DNA from: JBCCQH01 sp039024435
GTDB taxonomy: Bacteria; Bacteroidota; Bacteroidia; J057; JADKCL01
Direction of reading: 5' to 3'
NCBI GenBank assembly: GCA_039024435.1
Contig: JBCCQH010000022.1
Coordinates: forward strand, 13,563 to 77,562
DNA: 64,000 nucleotides
Shown here: positions 16,950-26,164 of the stretch, one piece after another
How the letters are laid out: each line of letters begins with the position of its first letter
Numbering within the stretch: the stretch's first letter is position 1
Program-made: the position numbers and the translations under genes
Notes under the pieces: model-generated
Database searches by the model: none
Seen by the model: the letters and a program-made list of their open reading frames with translations, nothing else
Told to the model about the DNA's origin: nothing

Positions 16950-18074
16950 ATGAAAGCCGCCGCGCAAAATCATCCTTCTGCTTCCACGCGATCTGTCCAG
17001 CACCGAAGCCAAAAAACGGGGAGTTTTCCGCCCAGGCAATTGCGTGCCGCCCCGGCCGCTCCCTCCCGTGCGGTGGCTTGGACGGATGCCCGGCCCTCAG
17101 TTCCGGGCGCCGGGCACCCGTTACAGCGCTTTACTTTCGAAACAATGCTCGGCAGCCGCCGCCGCGGGACCAAATTGATCGAAGACATCGATACCCCGGA
17201 CCACCTGGAAAGATTCATCTATGATCGCTGGGACAAACAGTACCGCGATCATGTCATGAGTGAACTCAAAAAAAAGCTAATCCTCGAAAAAGACCACGAA
17301 ATGGCGCTGGTCTTTAACGCGGCCATGGACCACTTGAATGGGGGGCGCAACAAAATGAAAGTGCCTGCGGCCGATGCCATTCCGCCGACCGATCACTTCA
17401 AAAACACGATCATCAAGCTGGTGGACAAAGCCCCCCAATACAAAAACATGGAGACCTTCCTCAAAAAAATTGCCCAGGGCGACGAAATCAACGGCTACAA
17501 AAAAGCCAACTTCTACGCGCGCATCTGGAGCCATACCGGTAATCGGCGCTACGTCACCCGGATGGGCCGCGCCCAAGGCCACCAGCACGAATGGCTCCCC
17601 ACCAATATGATCGGCGAAATCGTCACCAAGACGCGCCGCTCCGACCTTTGGACCTCGCTGTACTTTACGCTGCGCAGCAACACCCAAAATGTGATCTTCA
17701 ACAGTGCTGTGGTAGGCAAAAACAGTGGGGCAAAGCAAGTCATGACCGGCCACGTGGGCGCATTGAAGTACCGCACCAACGCCAAGCGCCTCATTGATTC
17801 CACGGTGTACCAGCCGGAGTTCCACGACGAGCTGCGCAAGGTGATCATCAACAATGAAGATTCCAGCAAGGTAAAACCCGGAGTAAAGAACGTGGTGGAA
17901 AGGTACGTTTGGCGGGGCGACGATCCTTTCCCCAGCGATTCCTACATGCATCCACACCTGTACCACCAGTCGGCTCCGACTGAGCCCCTGTTTCCCCGCG
18001 GCAGTACCTTCAACTCACTGCGCGGCAAACAGCAGGCCTTCTACAATGTTCTCACTACGGTTAACTTGAAATAG
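16950..18074 (+). CDS. Effector/toxin-like protein with disordered basic N-terminus; function unassigned
   Basis: A 374-residue protein with no signal peptide. The first ~70 residues are low-complexity, rich in Ser/Arg/Pro/Ala/Gln and end HPLQRFTF. This style of leader is seen on cargo proteins of extracellular contractile injection systems in Bacteroidota. The rest is a soluble, Lys/His-rich globular domain. It contains KIAQGDEINGY, GHQHEWLPTNMI, SNTQNVIFN and GHVGALKY; the spaced His/Glu/Asn residues could form a metal-dependent nuclease-like site. I do not recognise the family and the effector idea is inference; no injection-system or immunity genes are visible nearby. The next gene starts about 90 bp downstream on the same strand. 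Confidence 0.65.
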   Translation: MKAAAQNHPSASTRSVQHRSQKTGSFPPRQLRAAPAAPSRAVAWTDARPSVPGAGHPLQRFTFETMLGSRRRGTKLIEDIDTPDHLERFIYDRWDKQYRDHVMSELKKKLILEKDHEMALVFNAAMDHLNGGRNKMKVPAADAIPPTDHFKNTIIKLVDKAPQYKNMETFLKKIAQGDEINGYKKANFYARIWSHTGNRRYVTRMGRAQGHQHEWLPTNMIGEIVTKTRRSDLWTSLYFTLRSNTQNVIFNSAVVGKNSGAKQVMTGHVGALKYRTNAKRLIDSTVYQPEFHDELRKVIINNEDSSKVKPGVKNVVERYVWRGDDPFPSDSYMHPHLYHQSAPTEPLFPRGSTFNSLRGKQQAFYNVLTTVNLK

Positions 18075-18164
18075 ATTTCCGCCGCCATTTCTGCTCCGCT
18101 CCATAGCGACTTTTCCCGCATTGGCGCCCCGCGCCGCTGGTCGCGCCGAATCGGCCGGTGGAGC

Positions 18165-19145
18165 TTGCGGCTGCTCGGCCTGCTCGTATTGGCGCTCTTT
18201 TTATTGGAAATCCTCTACCGCTATCAGGTTGTGGATACCTACCGCCGCGAGTGGAAGCACTTGAACCCCAGGATTGCCGCCGGAAAGGAAATCGCATCCG
18301 GTGGGGTACTCGTCTTGGGTGACTCCTTCACGGCCGCACCGGAAAATTGGGTGGACCGCTTGCGCCGCCGGCACCCCGAATTGCCGATTTGGAATGCGGC
18401 GGTGCCCGGGACGGGGATCCGCCAAGCCAATTTTCTCGCCCCCCGCCGCTTGGCCGCGACCCAGCCCCAGCAATTCATCTATCAGATCTACGTGGGCAAT
18501 GACCTTTTTGACCTGCGCTTTCCGCTGAACTGGGAAGACATCGGCGGGTGGCGCAACCTGTACTGGGGGCTGGCCAATCGCTTCCGGGGCTTGGGCTGGC
18601 TCAATTATGCCCTCGGTCAGTTCCGAGCGGCGCCCCCTCCATCCGGCACCACGGACGGCAAAAACCTTAGGCGGCCGTTTGCCCCGAACCGCTATTCGCC
18701 CCGCGCGCGCCTCTACCTGAAAGCCGAGCCCGGCCTGATCGAAAATTCGGTCTTGGTGAACGGCAAGCGCGCCGCGGACTTTGAGGAATACCTGGGTTTC
18801 CTGGACGAATTGGTCCGCCGGGCGGAGGATGAAGCTGCCGCAATCTACCTGCTGGTCATTCCCCATTGTGCCCAAGTCCACGCCCGCTACACCGCCAGTA
18901 TGCGGCAATTGGGAGCCGAAATCACCGACGAAAAAGCTTTGCGCGCTGCATCTTACCCATTTTTGCGGCGCATCGAGGATCATTTTGCCGGGCAGCCGCA
19001 AGTGCAGATCGTCAATGCCCTTCCGGTTCTGCGGGACCTGGAGGCGTGCGGAACCGCGGCCTATTTCACAAATGACATCCACCTCAGTCCGGCGGGTCAG
19101 CAAGCGGTGGCGGACCTGATGGATGAGCAGTTGGGGGAGCGTTGA
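18165..19145 (+). CDS. Membrane-anchored SGNH/GDSL-hydrolase-like protein
   Basis: About 326 residues. An N-terminal transmembrane helix (RLLGLLVLALFLLE) precedes an SGNH-type fold. Visible parts are block I VLVLGDSFT with the nucleophile Ser, a YVGNDLFDL segment resembling the block III Asn, and the C-terminal block V FTNDIHLSPAG with the Asp/His pair. Such proteins often act as esterases or acyltransferases on polysaccharides. The start is uncertain: TTG at 18165 is the first conventional codon, but the frame is open from 18075, so translation may begin upstream at a rare codon. The 3' end overlaps the convergent O-antigen-ligase-like gene by 62 bp. A glycan-related role would suit that neighbour. 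Confidence 0.75.
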   Translation: MRLLGLLVLALFLLEILYRYQVVDTYRREWKHLNPRIAAGKEIASGGVLVLGDSFTAAPENWVDRLRRRHPELPIWNAAVPGTGIRQANFLAPRRLAATQPQQFIYQIYVGNDLFDLRFPLNWEDIGGWRNLYWGLANRFRGLGWLNYALGQFRAAPPPSGTTDGKNLRRPFAPNRYSPRARLYLKAEPGLIENSVLVNGKRAADFEEYLGFLDELVRRAEDEAAAIYLLVIPHCAQVHARYTASMRQLGAEITDEKALRAASYPFLRRIEDHFAGQPQVQIVNALPVLRDLEACGTAAYFTNDIHLSPAGQQAVADLMDEQLGER

Positions 19146-20364
19146 TTGCCGCCCACATGCCGAGCAGCGTGGCAATGGGGGGCCGGTAGAGCAGGTCATC
19201 AAACTGCCCGTGGACGATCCAAGTGCTCAGGGCAATCACAGCGAGGAGGGAAATCACGTATTTTTCCTTTTGCCGGGAAGGGGGAGTTTCGGCGAGGAAT
19301 TTTTTCCGGAAAATGTAGGCGTGACCGCCCAAAGCCACCAACATCAGCGCGATTAAGCCCAAGGGGCCCGGCAACCCCGTTTCCGCGAGTGCCGTCAGCC
19401 CGACCGAGTGGGCACCGCCCTTCCACCCGAACCAATAGCTGATCCGCTTGATCTCGCTTTCATCCCGCAAATATTGCTTGAAGTCCGGGGCAAAAGTCCC
19501 CGGTCCATTGCCGGTGATGGGGTGGGCGCGCCACATTCGCCCGGCACAGGTCCAGCGCATCAGGCGTTCGCGGTTGGAAAAATCCGTTTGGGTATCGGCC
19601 GTCGAAAGCACGTACGGCAGCGGTTGGGGGAGTTGGGGGCGGTAGGTATAGTATTGACGCAACAAGACAAATGCGATCAGCCCCGTAGCCACTAAGCCGA
19701 TCCCCAGCCGGAGGCGCCGGCGGAGTGTATTTTGGCCCACCATCAGCCCGGCGATGCCGCCCCCGATCAGCCCCACCCAAGCGCCCCGCGAATTGCCGTA
19801 GAGTAGGCCGAGCAAGATCACCGCAACCAGCAGCCACCGTGCCCCCCACCACCAATTGGCCTCCCGCTGCCCCAGCAGCAGGGCCGGCCAAAGCAGATTC
19901 AGAAAGGCGGAAAACACATTGGCATCGGAGAAAAAGGGCCGAATTCCCGCTTTTCCCTGTCCCGGGGACAGAAAAAAATGCCACCCCAGCAAGAACAGGC
20001 TCCCCAGCACCAGGCCAAGGGCCAGGTGAGAAAACCGCGCGCGGCGTTCATTTCCCCCCAACACCATCAGATACCCCGCCAGCATCGGCAAGATCCAGGT
20101 ACATCCACAGCGCAGCGAATCGAGCGGGCGCACGCTGAAAGCGGCGCAGATCAAGTACCAGCCCGCCAGTCCGAGGAGAATTTGCCCGAAGTGTGCCCCG
20201 AGTAATTCCTGCCGCCAATGCAGTGCGACCAGCCCGGCAAAAGCCGCCAATACCAGCCATTGCCCGACCGGAGAACTGCCCTCAGCGAAGAAAAATTCGG
20301 AAAATGGCAGCACCAGCCCGATCAAAAATGGGCTCCCAAAAGCGCTATGTTGGCCGGAGGGCAT
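19084..20364 (-). CDS. O-antigen ligase/polymerase-like (Wzy/WaaL superfamily) membrane protein
   Basis: A 426-residue polytopic protein with about 11-12 hydrophobic helices. The family signs are YGNSRGAWVGLIGG and, in a large loop, HPITGNGPGTFAPDF followed by HSVGLTALAETGLPG. This matches the Wzy_C/O-antigen ligase domain, whose members join or polymerise surface polysaccharides on the periplasmic side. The proline-rich tail overlaps the convergent SGNH gene. Whether it is a ligase or polymerase cannot be told from sequence. Confidence 0.85.
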   Translation of the reverse strand: MPSGQHSAFGSPFLIGLVLPFSEFFFAEGSSPVGQWLVLAAFAGLVALHWRQELLGAHFGQILLGLAGWYLICAAFSVRPLDSLRCGCTWILPMLAGYLMVLGGNERRARFSHLALGLVLGSLFLLGWHFFLSPGQGKAGIRPFFSDANVFSAFLNLLWPALLLGQREANWWWGARWLLVAVILLGLLYGNSRGAWVGLIGGGIAGLMVGQNTLRRRLRLGIGLVATGLIAFVLLRQYYTYRPQLPQPLPYVLSTADTQTDFSNRERLMRWTCAGRMWRAHPITGNGPGTFAPDFKQYLRDESEIKRISYWFGWKGGAHSVGLTALAETGLPGPLGLIALMLVALGGHAYIFRKKFLAETPPSRQKEKYVISLLAVIALSTWIVHGQFDDLLYRPPIATLLGMWAAINAPPTAHPSGPPPLADPPD

Positions 20365-20493
20365 GGCAGCAAATGGCGGTGAAAAATTACCGGGTTAAAT
20401 CTGCCCGAGCAAAATCACCGGATGCATGTAAAGCGATTTTAAGTTAGCCTGCATTTAATCCAGGAACAACCAATTGGGTTGACCGATTTATCC

Positions 20494-23466
20494 TCAAGCC
20501 GACTGCGCAGCGCGCTTTTTCCACCACCACACCCCGGCCCCACTCGCCAGCACCAGCAGTCCCCCCGCCAGCCAGCCCAGGGGAAAGGCCGCTTTTTGCC
20601 GCAGGGGAATGGGACGGACATCCCCCAAAGCGATGAAGGGCGCCCAGTAAAATGGCGAAGCCCGAAAGGTGCCCCCCGAGCGCATATAGGCCAGTTTGGC
20701 GTCGCGCAGGGCTTCGTCCACCGGCATTCCGCGTACCAGGCCGTCGTAAAATCCGCGCATGATGCCCGGCCCGGCATCATCCGCCACCGGCCATACACTC
20801 ATGATGACCGCCGGGCAGCCGGCCGTTTCAAATCCGGAAGCGACACTCATGACCCCTTCGCCCCGTTCCAAGGCGCCACTGCCAGTTTCGCAGGCACTCA
20901 GCACCGCCAGCCGAGCCCGGAGCGGCAAACTATACAGCTCGTGCAGGTAGAGCACACCGTCTTCGGTGCTGTCCCCGGGAGAGGGAAAAACGATGAACGG
21001 CTCCTCGCCGCCCGAGTTGCCGTGGAGCGCGAGGTGCAGCAAACCGTACTCCCCCGCCAAAGCCTTGAATTGTGCCTCGGAAGCCGCTTCTCCGGCAAAA
21101 AAATCACCTTTGAGCCGGTCCTTGAGGTAGGCAATCTCCTGACCGGCGCCCGGTAAGTGGGGCCAGGGTCGGTTGTTGACCACGCGCAGATTTGTGTCGC
21201 TGACGGGTATATTGGGGGAGCTCCAGGCAAATCCCACGCTGGTCACAGCGGCGGTTTGGGTTTCTCGAGGAGCAATCAACAGCGGGGCGGCGCCGGCGTA
21301 ACTCACGATGTGGTCGTGGATCAGCAGGTTCAGTTGGCTGAATTTGCGGGGCGGCTTTTCCGCCGGCCGGACCACCAGCGCATCAAAGGGCAGCATAGCC
21401 AGCATACCATCGGGAATGATCCGCAAGCGTTTGGGGGATTCCGGGCCGGCCAGTTCGGGACCGAGTAGAAGTTGGTAGAGCTTGTGGCCGAGGCGGTCGT
21501 ATTCCCGCAGTCGCCAGGTCGTCGGGTGCGGATAAGTAACCAGGTTCAAAAACGTTTGCAAAGTGTCTTTGAAGTTGGTGTCGAGTGCCACCTGCCGGAA
21601 GCGGGTCTGTTCGGGATCAATCGCTACGACGTAGAGGTCGGCGTCCCCCAGAAAATATTCCAGCAGAACGGTTTTCGGGGCCGCCGCCGCGCGCAAGTGC
21701 TGCTGGACATCTTCTAGCGAAAGCCGCGGTTTTTGGCCGGTGAGGTCCCCAAACCCAGGAAATGCCCGCTCCAGGCTATCGGTAAAGGCGTCGAGTTCTA
21801 AGCGGGTTTCGATGAGGCGGATGCGCAGTTGTTGCAAACTGTCCGGAGCCAGTTCGGCGGTTTGTACTTCGAAGTTGAGGGCATGGACCACTTCCCGGAG
21901 TTGGGTGGAACGCTGGCGCAGGGCATCGGGAATGCCGGCCAGGTAAGCGGCCCGGGACCTCCGGATGTGTTCCAGCATCACCTGGCACTTGCCCCGCTCC
22001 ATGTAGGCAAAGATCTCGGCGTGCCACCGGGGATCTTGGGTGGCGTGGGCGAGGCGGGCGGCACACTGAATGGCGCGTTCGTACTCGTTGACCCCGCCGC
22101 GGTTCAGGTACAATTTGTCCCCTGGATCGCGGTATTCCAGCCAAACCTGGTCCAGGGAGGCCGCGAAAAGGTCGTAACATTGCAGCGCGAGCGCTAGCAA
22201 GTCGAGTGAATCGGCGCGCTCCGAAGCCAGGCGGGTGATCAGATCGGCCTTGTAGGTGATGGCGTTGCGGAACTCGGTTGGGTAGATGACGTCGCCCAGT
22301 GGCGGATTGACCCGCCAGTCGGTGGGGGAGACCCCCGGAGCGGCGGCGTGCAACGTTTCCTGGATGAGTTGCAGGGCGATTTCGACCCGGTTGTTTTCGG
22401 CTTCGACGTAGGCAAAGTCACCGATGATCTGCCCAAACAGCGGATGGGATGGCCCCAGGTGCTCCCGGGCCATCTTAGCGGCTTTGCCCAGAAAATACCG
22501 TGCCCGATCAGCATTGCCCATGCGGTGGTACATCAGGCCAATATTGCCCTGGGTGGTGATGATGTAGGGGTGGTGCGGTCCGTAGGCCTTTCGCAAGCCG
22601 GTGATCGCCTCCTGGGCATTGGCGATGGCCGCGCCGAATTGCTGCAACTGGTCCTGGGTGGCCGCGAGATTGATGAGCAGGGAAGCCAGCGTCGCCGGAG
22701 ACCCATTTTTGAAATCACGGATGATCGCGAGAGCCCGCTCGTAGGCGACGCCCGCCTCGGCAGGGCGATCCGTATTGTAGTAAATATTGCCGATGCTGAT
22801 GTCGGTTTTGGCCACTTGGTAGCTTTCTGGCCCAAAAAGTTCGGTACGGATGGCCCGGACCTGGCCTTGGAGGTCAAGGGCGAGGGAGTACTCGGCCCGG
22901 CGGGCGGCGATCTTGCCCAGTATACTCAGGAGGTCGGACTGTTCGAGTTGGTTGGTCCCCGCTTCGCGCCGGAACAGATTGAGCGCGGACTCCATGCGCA
23001 GTTTGGACGCATTGAAGTCAGCCGTATTGTAGTAGTGGCGGCCCAGTTCCAATTCGACACGGGCCCGGGACAGGCAGCCATTCGGACAAAGTCGTTGCCA
23101 GATGGAATCGCTTTGCCTCAGCCAGTTGAACGACGCTTCGGGATCACCGCTCATGCGGGTTTCCAGCCCCCGCAGGTAGCACCATTTCCCGTATTCGGCG
23201 GGGTTTTTCGGGGAAATTTGCCCCGCCAGGCGCTGGGACAGTTCCTGCACCGCCACCAGCCGCTCATCGGCCCGATTGATGGCAAATTGGCTGAATTCTT
23301 GGTCCAGCATTTGTCGCAGATGGGCCTCGTAGGTCGCCATTTCGGGTTGGGCGAAGAGGTGGGTTCCCTGGGCCAGGGCAAATACACCCAGTACCGCAAG
23401 CATCCGCAGCGCGTTTAGACCGACCGAAAAATGAGGTGAGCGACGATGATATTGGAAGACTGCCAA
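20494..23466 (-). CDS. Exported TPR-CHAT (caspase-like) protein with C-terminal membrane anchor
   Basis: A 990-residue protein. A signal peptide (ALRMLAVLGVFALAQG) is followed by about 400 residues of TPR-like helical repeats and a spacer with a coiled-coil-like stretch. The CHAT domain (about 650-950) has catalytic His815 in LHLALHG and Cys859 in VLSACETGSG, plus the family motif GEGVMSVASGF. The end is a hydrophobic helix (962-983) and a basic tail KKRAAQSA. CHAT proteases are usually cytoplasmic; this topology puts the protease outside the inner membrane. The start shown is TTG at 23466; an ATG at 23403 gives a shorter signal. Substrate unknown. Confidence 0.9.
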   Translation of the reverse strand: MAVFQYHRRSPHFSVGLNALRMLAVLGVFALAQGTHLFAQPEMATYEAHLRQMLDQEFSQFAINRADERLVAVQELSQRLAGQISPKNPAEYGKWCYLRGLETRMSGDPEASFNWLRQSDSIWQRLCPNGCLSRARVELELGRHYYNTADFNASKLRMESALNLFRREAGTNQLEQSDLLSILGKIAARRAEYSLALDLQGQVRAIRTELFGPESYQVAKTDISIGNIYYNTDRPAEAGVAYERALAIIRDFKNGSPATLASLLINLAATQDQLQQFGAAIANAQEAITGLRKAYGPHHPYIITTQGNIGLMYHRMGNADRARYFLGKAAKMAREHLGPSHPLFGQIIGDFAYVEAENNRVEIALQLIQETLHAAAPGVSPTDWRVNPPLGDVIYPTEFRNAITYKADLITRLASERADSLDLLALALQCYDLFAASLDQVWLEYRDPGDKLYLNRGGVNEYERAIQCAARLAHATQDPRWHAEIFAYMERGKCQVMLEHIRRSRAAYLAGIPDALRQRSTQLREVVHALNFEVQTAELAPDSLQQLRIRLIETRLELDAFTDSLERAFPGFGDLTGQKPRLSLEDVQQHLRAAAAPKTVLLEYFLGDADLYVVAIDPEQTRFRQVALDTNFKDTLQTFLNLVTYPHPTTWRLREYDRLGHKLYQLLLGPELAGPESPKRLRIIPDGMLAMLPFDALVVRPAEKPPRKFSQLNLLIHDHIVSYAGAAPLLIAPRETQTAAVTSVGFAWSSPNIPVSDTNLRVVNNRPWPHLPGAGQEIAYLKDRLKGDFFAGEAASEAQFKALAGEYGLLHLALHGNSGGEEPFIVFPSPGDSTEDGVLYLHELYSLPLRARLAVLSACETGSGALERGEGVMSVASGFETAGCPAVIMSVWPVADDAGPGIMRGFYDGLVRGMPVDEALRDAKLAYMRSGGTFRASPFYWAPFIALGDVRPIPLRQKAAFPLGWLAGGLLVLASGAGVWWWKKRAAQSA

Positions 23467-23615
23467 TGATTTTGCGAATGGAGACGATCTGATTTTTATA
23501 CTTGCAAGCTACAAAGATGCAGTTTCGCCGGGGAATTCCCAATTTTTGCCAGGCGTGGCTCGGGGGACAATGTTGGCCGCTTTCCCGGCCCGCCAATTGC
23601 AGCTACCCGGACGGT

Positions 23616-25100
23616 TCACCGTTCCCTCGCGTGCCGGTAAATGGCCAGGTTGTACACCACGATTTCCGGCTGGGACAGGAATGCTTCGATCATGGGGCGG
23701 TCGGCATCGGGCATCTGATCCACAATCGACTGGAAATGGGCCAGGATCCGCTCGAATTTGGGGCTGGAGCCGGAGGCTGGGATCAAATCCAGATGACCCA
23801 GGAGGCGGAACAGATTGGCGCGGAGATCGGTGGGGTGCTGTATCGGTCGAATCAGGGAATCGATGGCAGCCCGGTCGCGGTGGTAACGCGCCATGTCCCG
23901 TCCGACCGCTTCCTGGATGCGGTGCATTTCGGCCGCTTGCTTTTCCCTTTCTCCCGCCAGCTGCACCACCGACACGGCCAAGCGCGAAGGGTGGGTGGCA
24001 CGCAGTTCGAGCCGGTTGCCCGCCGTGCGCATCGGGAACAAGTAGGGATTCAGCGCACAGGTGAGGCGGAGGCCATTTTTACCCGGTCGGATCTCCAGTT
24101 CGTCCAGGAAAATATCCGCGTCCTTCAGCGCCGCTTCCCAAGCGGCTTCTCCCACACGAAAATCCCGTTCCTGCCAGGTCAGTTCCCCTACTCCCGAAAC
24201 GTTCAGTACCCGCAGAGGCACCGCCTGTCGCCCGGCAAAAGCATCGGGCAGAAAGAGGTCGAGGGCGGCCCGCGTCTCTGGGGGAAAGGAAAACTGCTCC
24301 AAGTGATACGCCACTCCGGTGCTGTGAAAGCGAATCCAGGCACCGGGCGGTAGGTGGAAAGCCTCGCTTTCCACCCGGGGAATCGAATCGTACCAGGGAT
24401 TGAGTGCGTTGTCGGACCGGCTGTGGTAAAATGCGCGCACCGGCGCAATCCAGCCGGGTGAAGGCTGCCATTTCTGCGGAGCGTTGACGGCGGTTGGGAC
24501 GGGATTTTGGGGCGATTGGAGCTGGGCCACCCCCAGTGGCTGGCCCTGCCTATCCCGGTAAAATGCATTGTAATCGGGATCGTAGACTTGCCATTGCCCG
24601 GCGATTTCGACTTCGGGGACCACATGCCCTTCCAGATTCCAGACCCGGCTGCGGTAGCCTTGGGCCCGCCAGATCTCCGCCAGGACCGAAGCCAAGTCGT
24701 CGCAGTGTCCGTCCCCGAGCGAGTTCAAAAAGATGAGTGGATGGTGGCGCCGCTGCGAATCGTGTCGGGTAGCACCGTGGTGGCTGACTCCCGCGACAAA
24801 TTGCCAGGCCCGCCGGGCGGCCGCTTCCGGACCCTGGGCGGAATCCAGGGCCGCAATCCGCGCCAAAACGTCCTCCATTCGGTACAGGAAGCCGCGGTTC
24901 CAGGAAAATTGCAGTGGAATCGGAATGGCGCCGCGGTTGCGAATCTCGATGGCTTGGCGGTGCGGCATTTCCAGATCAATGGTGTCCACCCGGGTTTTCC
25001 ATTCACCACTCCAATCGTAGGCGGGCACCTCGGGGGCGCAGCCCAGACCAAGCAGGACCATCCCGGCAATCAAATATGTTGCAATCTTCCGCCGCTTCAC
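23616..25100 (-). CDS. Transglutaminase-like lipoprotein
   Basis: The 494-residue protein starts at GTG 25100, overlapping the previous stop by 4 bp (GTGA). It has a lipoprotein signal with lipobox LGLGC (Cys21). The transglutaminase-like core has a Cys/His/Asp triad: Cys133 in GDGHCDDLASVL, His159 in NLEGHVVPEV and Asp174 in WQVYDPDYN. The C-terminal ~290 residues contain beta-rich segments and end in a helical region. Bacterial members act as proteases, peptide ligases or scaffolds; the activity here is not predictable. Tight linkage to the toroid and PhyH genes suggests one operon. Confidence 0.82.
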   Translation of the reverse strand: MKRRKIATYLIAGMVLLGLGCAPEVPAYDWSGEWKTRVDTIDLEMPHRQAIEIRNRGAIPIPLQFSWNRGFLYRMEDVLARIAALDSAQGPEAAARRAWQFVAGVSHHGATRHDSQRRHHPLIFLNSLGDGHCDDLASVLAEIWRAQGYRSRVWNLEGHVVPEVEIAGQWQVYDPDYNAFYRDRQGQPLGVAQLQSPQNPVPTAVNAPQKWQPSPGWIAPVRAFYHSRSDNALNPWYDSIPRVESEAFHLPPGAWIRFHSTGVAYHLEQFSFPPETRAALDLFLPDAFAGRQAVPLRVLNVSGVGELTWQERDFRVGEAAWEAALKDADIFLDELEIRPGKNGLRLTCALNPYLFPMRTAGNRLELRATHPSRLAVSVVQLAGEREKQAAEMHRIQEAVGRDMARYHRDRAAIDSLIRPIQHPTDLRANLFRLLGHLDLIPASGSSPKFERILAHFQSIVDQMPDADRPMIEAFLSQPEIVVYNLAIYRHARER

Positions 25101-26140
25101 GTTGCTGCCTCCCTTCGGCGAAGCAGTTCGAATCCTTCCAAATACAGAGCGGCGGTCAGTTCGGGACTGCCCGCCCACCAACTGCGCTGCTTGCTCGTCC
25201 AGTATTTGTAGGCCCGCCAGCCGTGCTTCAGCATGGGATCCTCCGCCAATCCCGTGAGCAGGGCCAGCGTGCGGGGATCGTCCCACCAGCCAAAGTTGCC
25301 CATTGTGAGGGCGCACATGACCCATTGCAGGTGGTCTTCGCCGCCGCGGACATTTGCGTTCAGCACTGAATCTACGTAGGTAACAAAGGCCGGCTTGACC
25401 GCTTGAAACTCGGAAAAGCCCTCCGGAATGAGCCGCGAAAGATGATAATAGACAAAGTGTGGCCGGTCGTAGTACTGCAATTGGAAGCGGGCTTCGGCGG
25501 CCTCGCGGAGCAATTTGCTGACGGTAGGCTGAGTGGTTGCGTTTTGGCCCAGATAGAGGAGGGCGTGACACTCGACGGCGGCTTCGGCATCCCGGGTACG
25601 GGAAATCGGTTCGGGCTCGGGAATTTTACGATTGGGGAGGAAGATCGCCCGCGTCGTCCAAAGTTCTCCGAGCAAGTACCACCAGGCCCGCCAGCGGGCC
25701 AAATTGCGCCAGCGGGGCAGGAACCAAGTATCGATGTTGCCGTCGGGCCGAAAGTTGCGCTGGATCAAGTCGCGGTTGTCGGGCACCTTTCGCCCGTACT
25801 TGGCCAGGAGCCAGGACACCAAGCAGGTATCGTCGATGTCGCAGGGAACATTGTATTCCATGATTGGGCTGTGGTGCTCCCAGTAGCGCCACAGCCCGAA
25901 GCGTTCCTGCCGGGAATCGAGAAAGTCCAGGGCGCGGAGCAGCAGCTTTTGCGCTTGCGGATGGTCGACGCAGTGGAGGCACCACGCGATATTGGCGGTG
26001 AGAAAAGGCGAAGGCCCCGAATAGTACCACTGGGGTTCCTCCGCTCCGGGCAAATAGCACTGCGACCGAAATTCGCCCTCCGGCGTCTGGCATTCGACCA
26101 GGTACGCCAGGATGTTTTCGATGAGCGGTGCGTAAGCCAT
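25097..26140 (-). CDS. Single alpha/alpha-toroid protein with DxDD motif (terpene-cyclase-like)
   Basis: A 347-residue soluble protein with no signal peptide. It is made of repeated helical hairpins with aromatic residues at their ends, typical of the terpene cyclase/prenyltransferase toroid fold. The motif PCDIDDTC (Asp101-Asp104) matches the DxDD(T) acid motif that protonates the substrate in class II terpene cyclases. Those enzymes usually have two such domains (about 500-650 residues), so a single toroid is short. It could be a cyclase, a related hydrolase or a non-catalytic relative. It overlaps the transglutaminase-like gene by 4 bp and follows the two dioxygenase-like genes by 24 bp. 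Confidence 0.65.
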   Translation of the reverse strand: MAYAPLIENILAYLVECQTPEGEFRSQCYLPGAEEPQWYYSGPSPFLTANIAWCLHCVDHPQAQKLLLRALDFLDSRQERFGLWRYWEHHSPIMEYNVPCDIDDTCLVSWLLAKYGRKVPDNRDLIQRNFRPDGNIDTWFLPRWRNLARWRAWWYLLGELWTTRAIFLPNRKIPEPEPISRTRDAEAAVECHALLYLGQNATTQPTVSKLLREAAEARFQLQYYDRPHFVYYHLSRLIPEGFSEFQAVKPAFVTYVDSVLNANVRGGEDHLQWVMCALTMGNFGWWDDPRTLALLTGLAEDPMLKHGWRAYKYWTSKQRSWWAGSPELTAALYLEGFELLRRREAAT

Positions 26141-26164
26141 GTTTGCGGGTTCAGGGTTCAGGGT

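Noticed and set aside
20494..25571. Long rightward frames antiparallel to the CHAT and transglutaminase-like genes
   Set aside because: They are composition-driven shadow frames of GC-rich genes on the other strand; they show no domain motifs.
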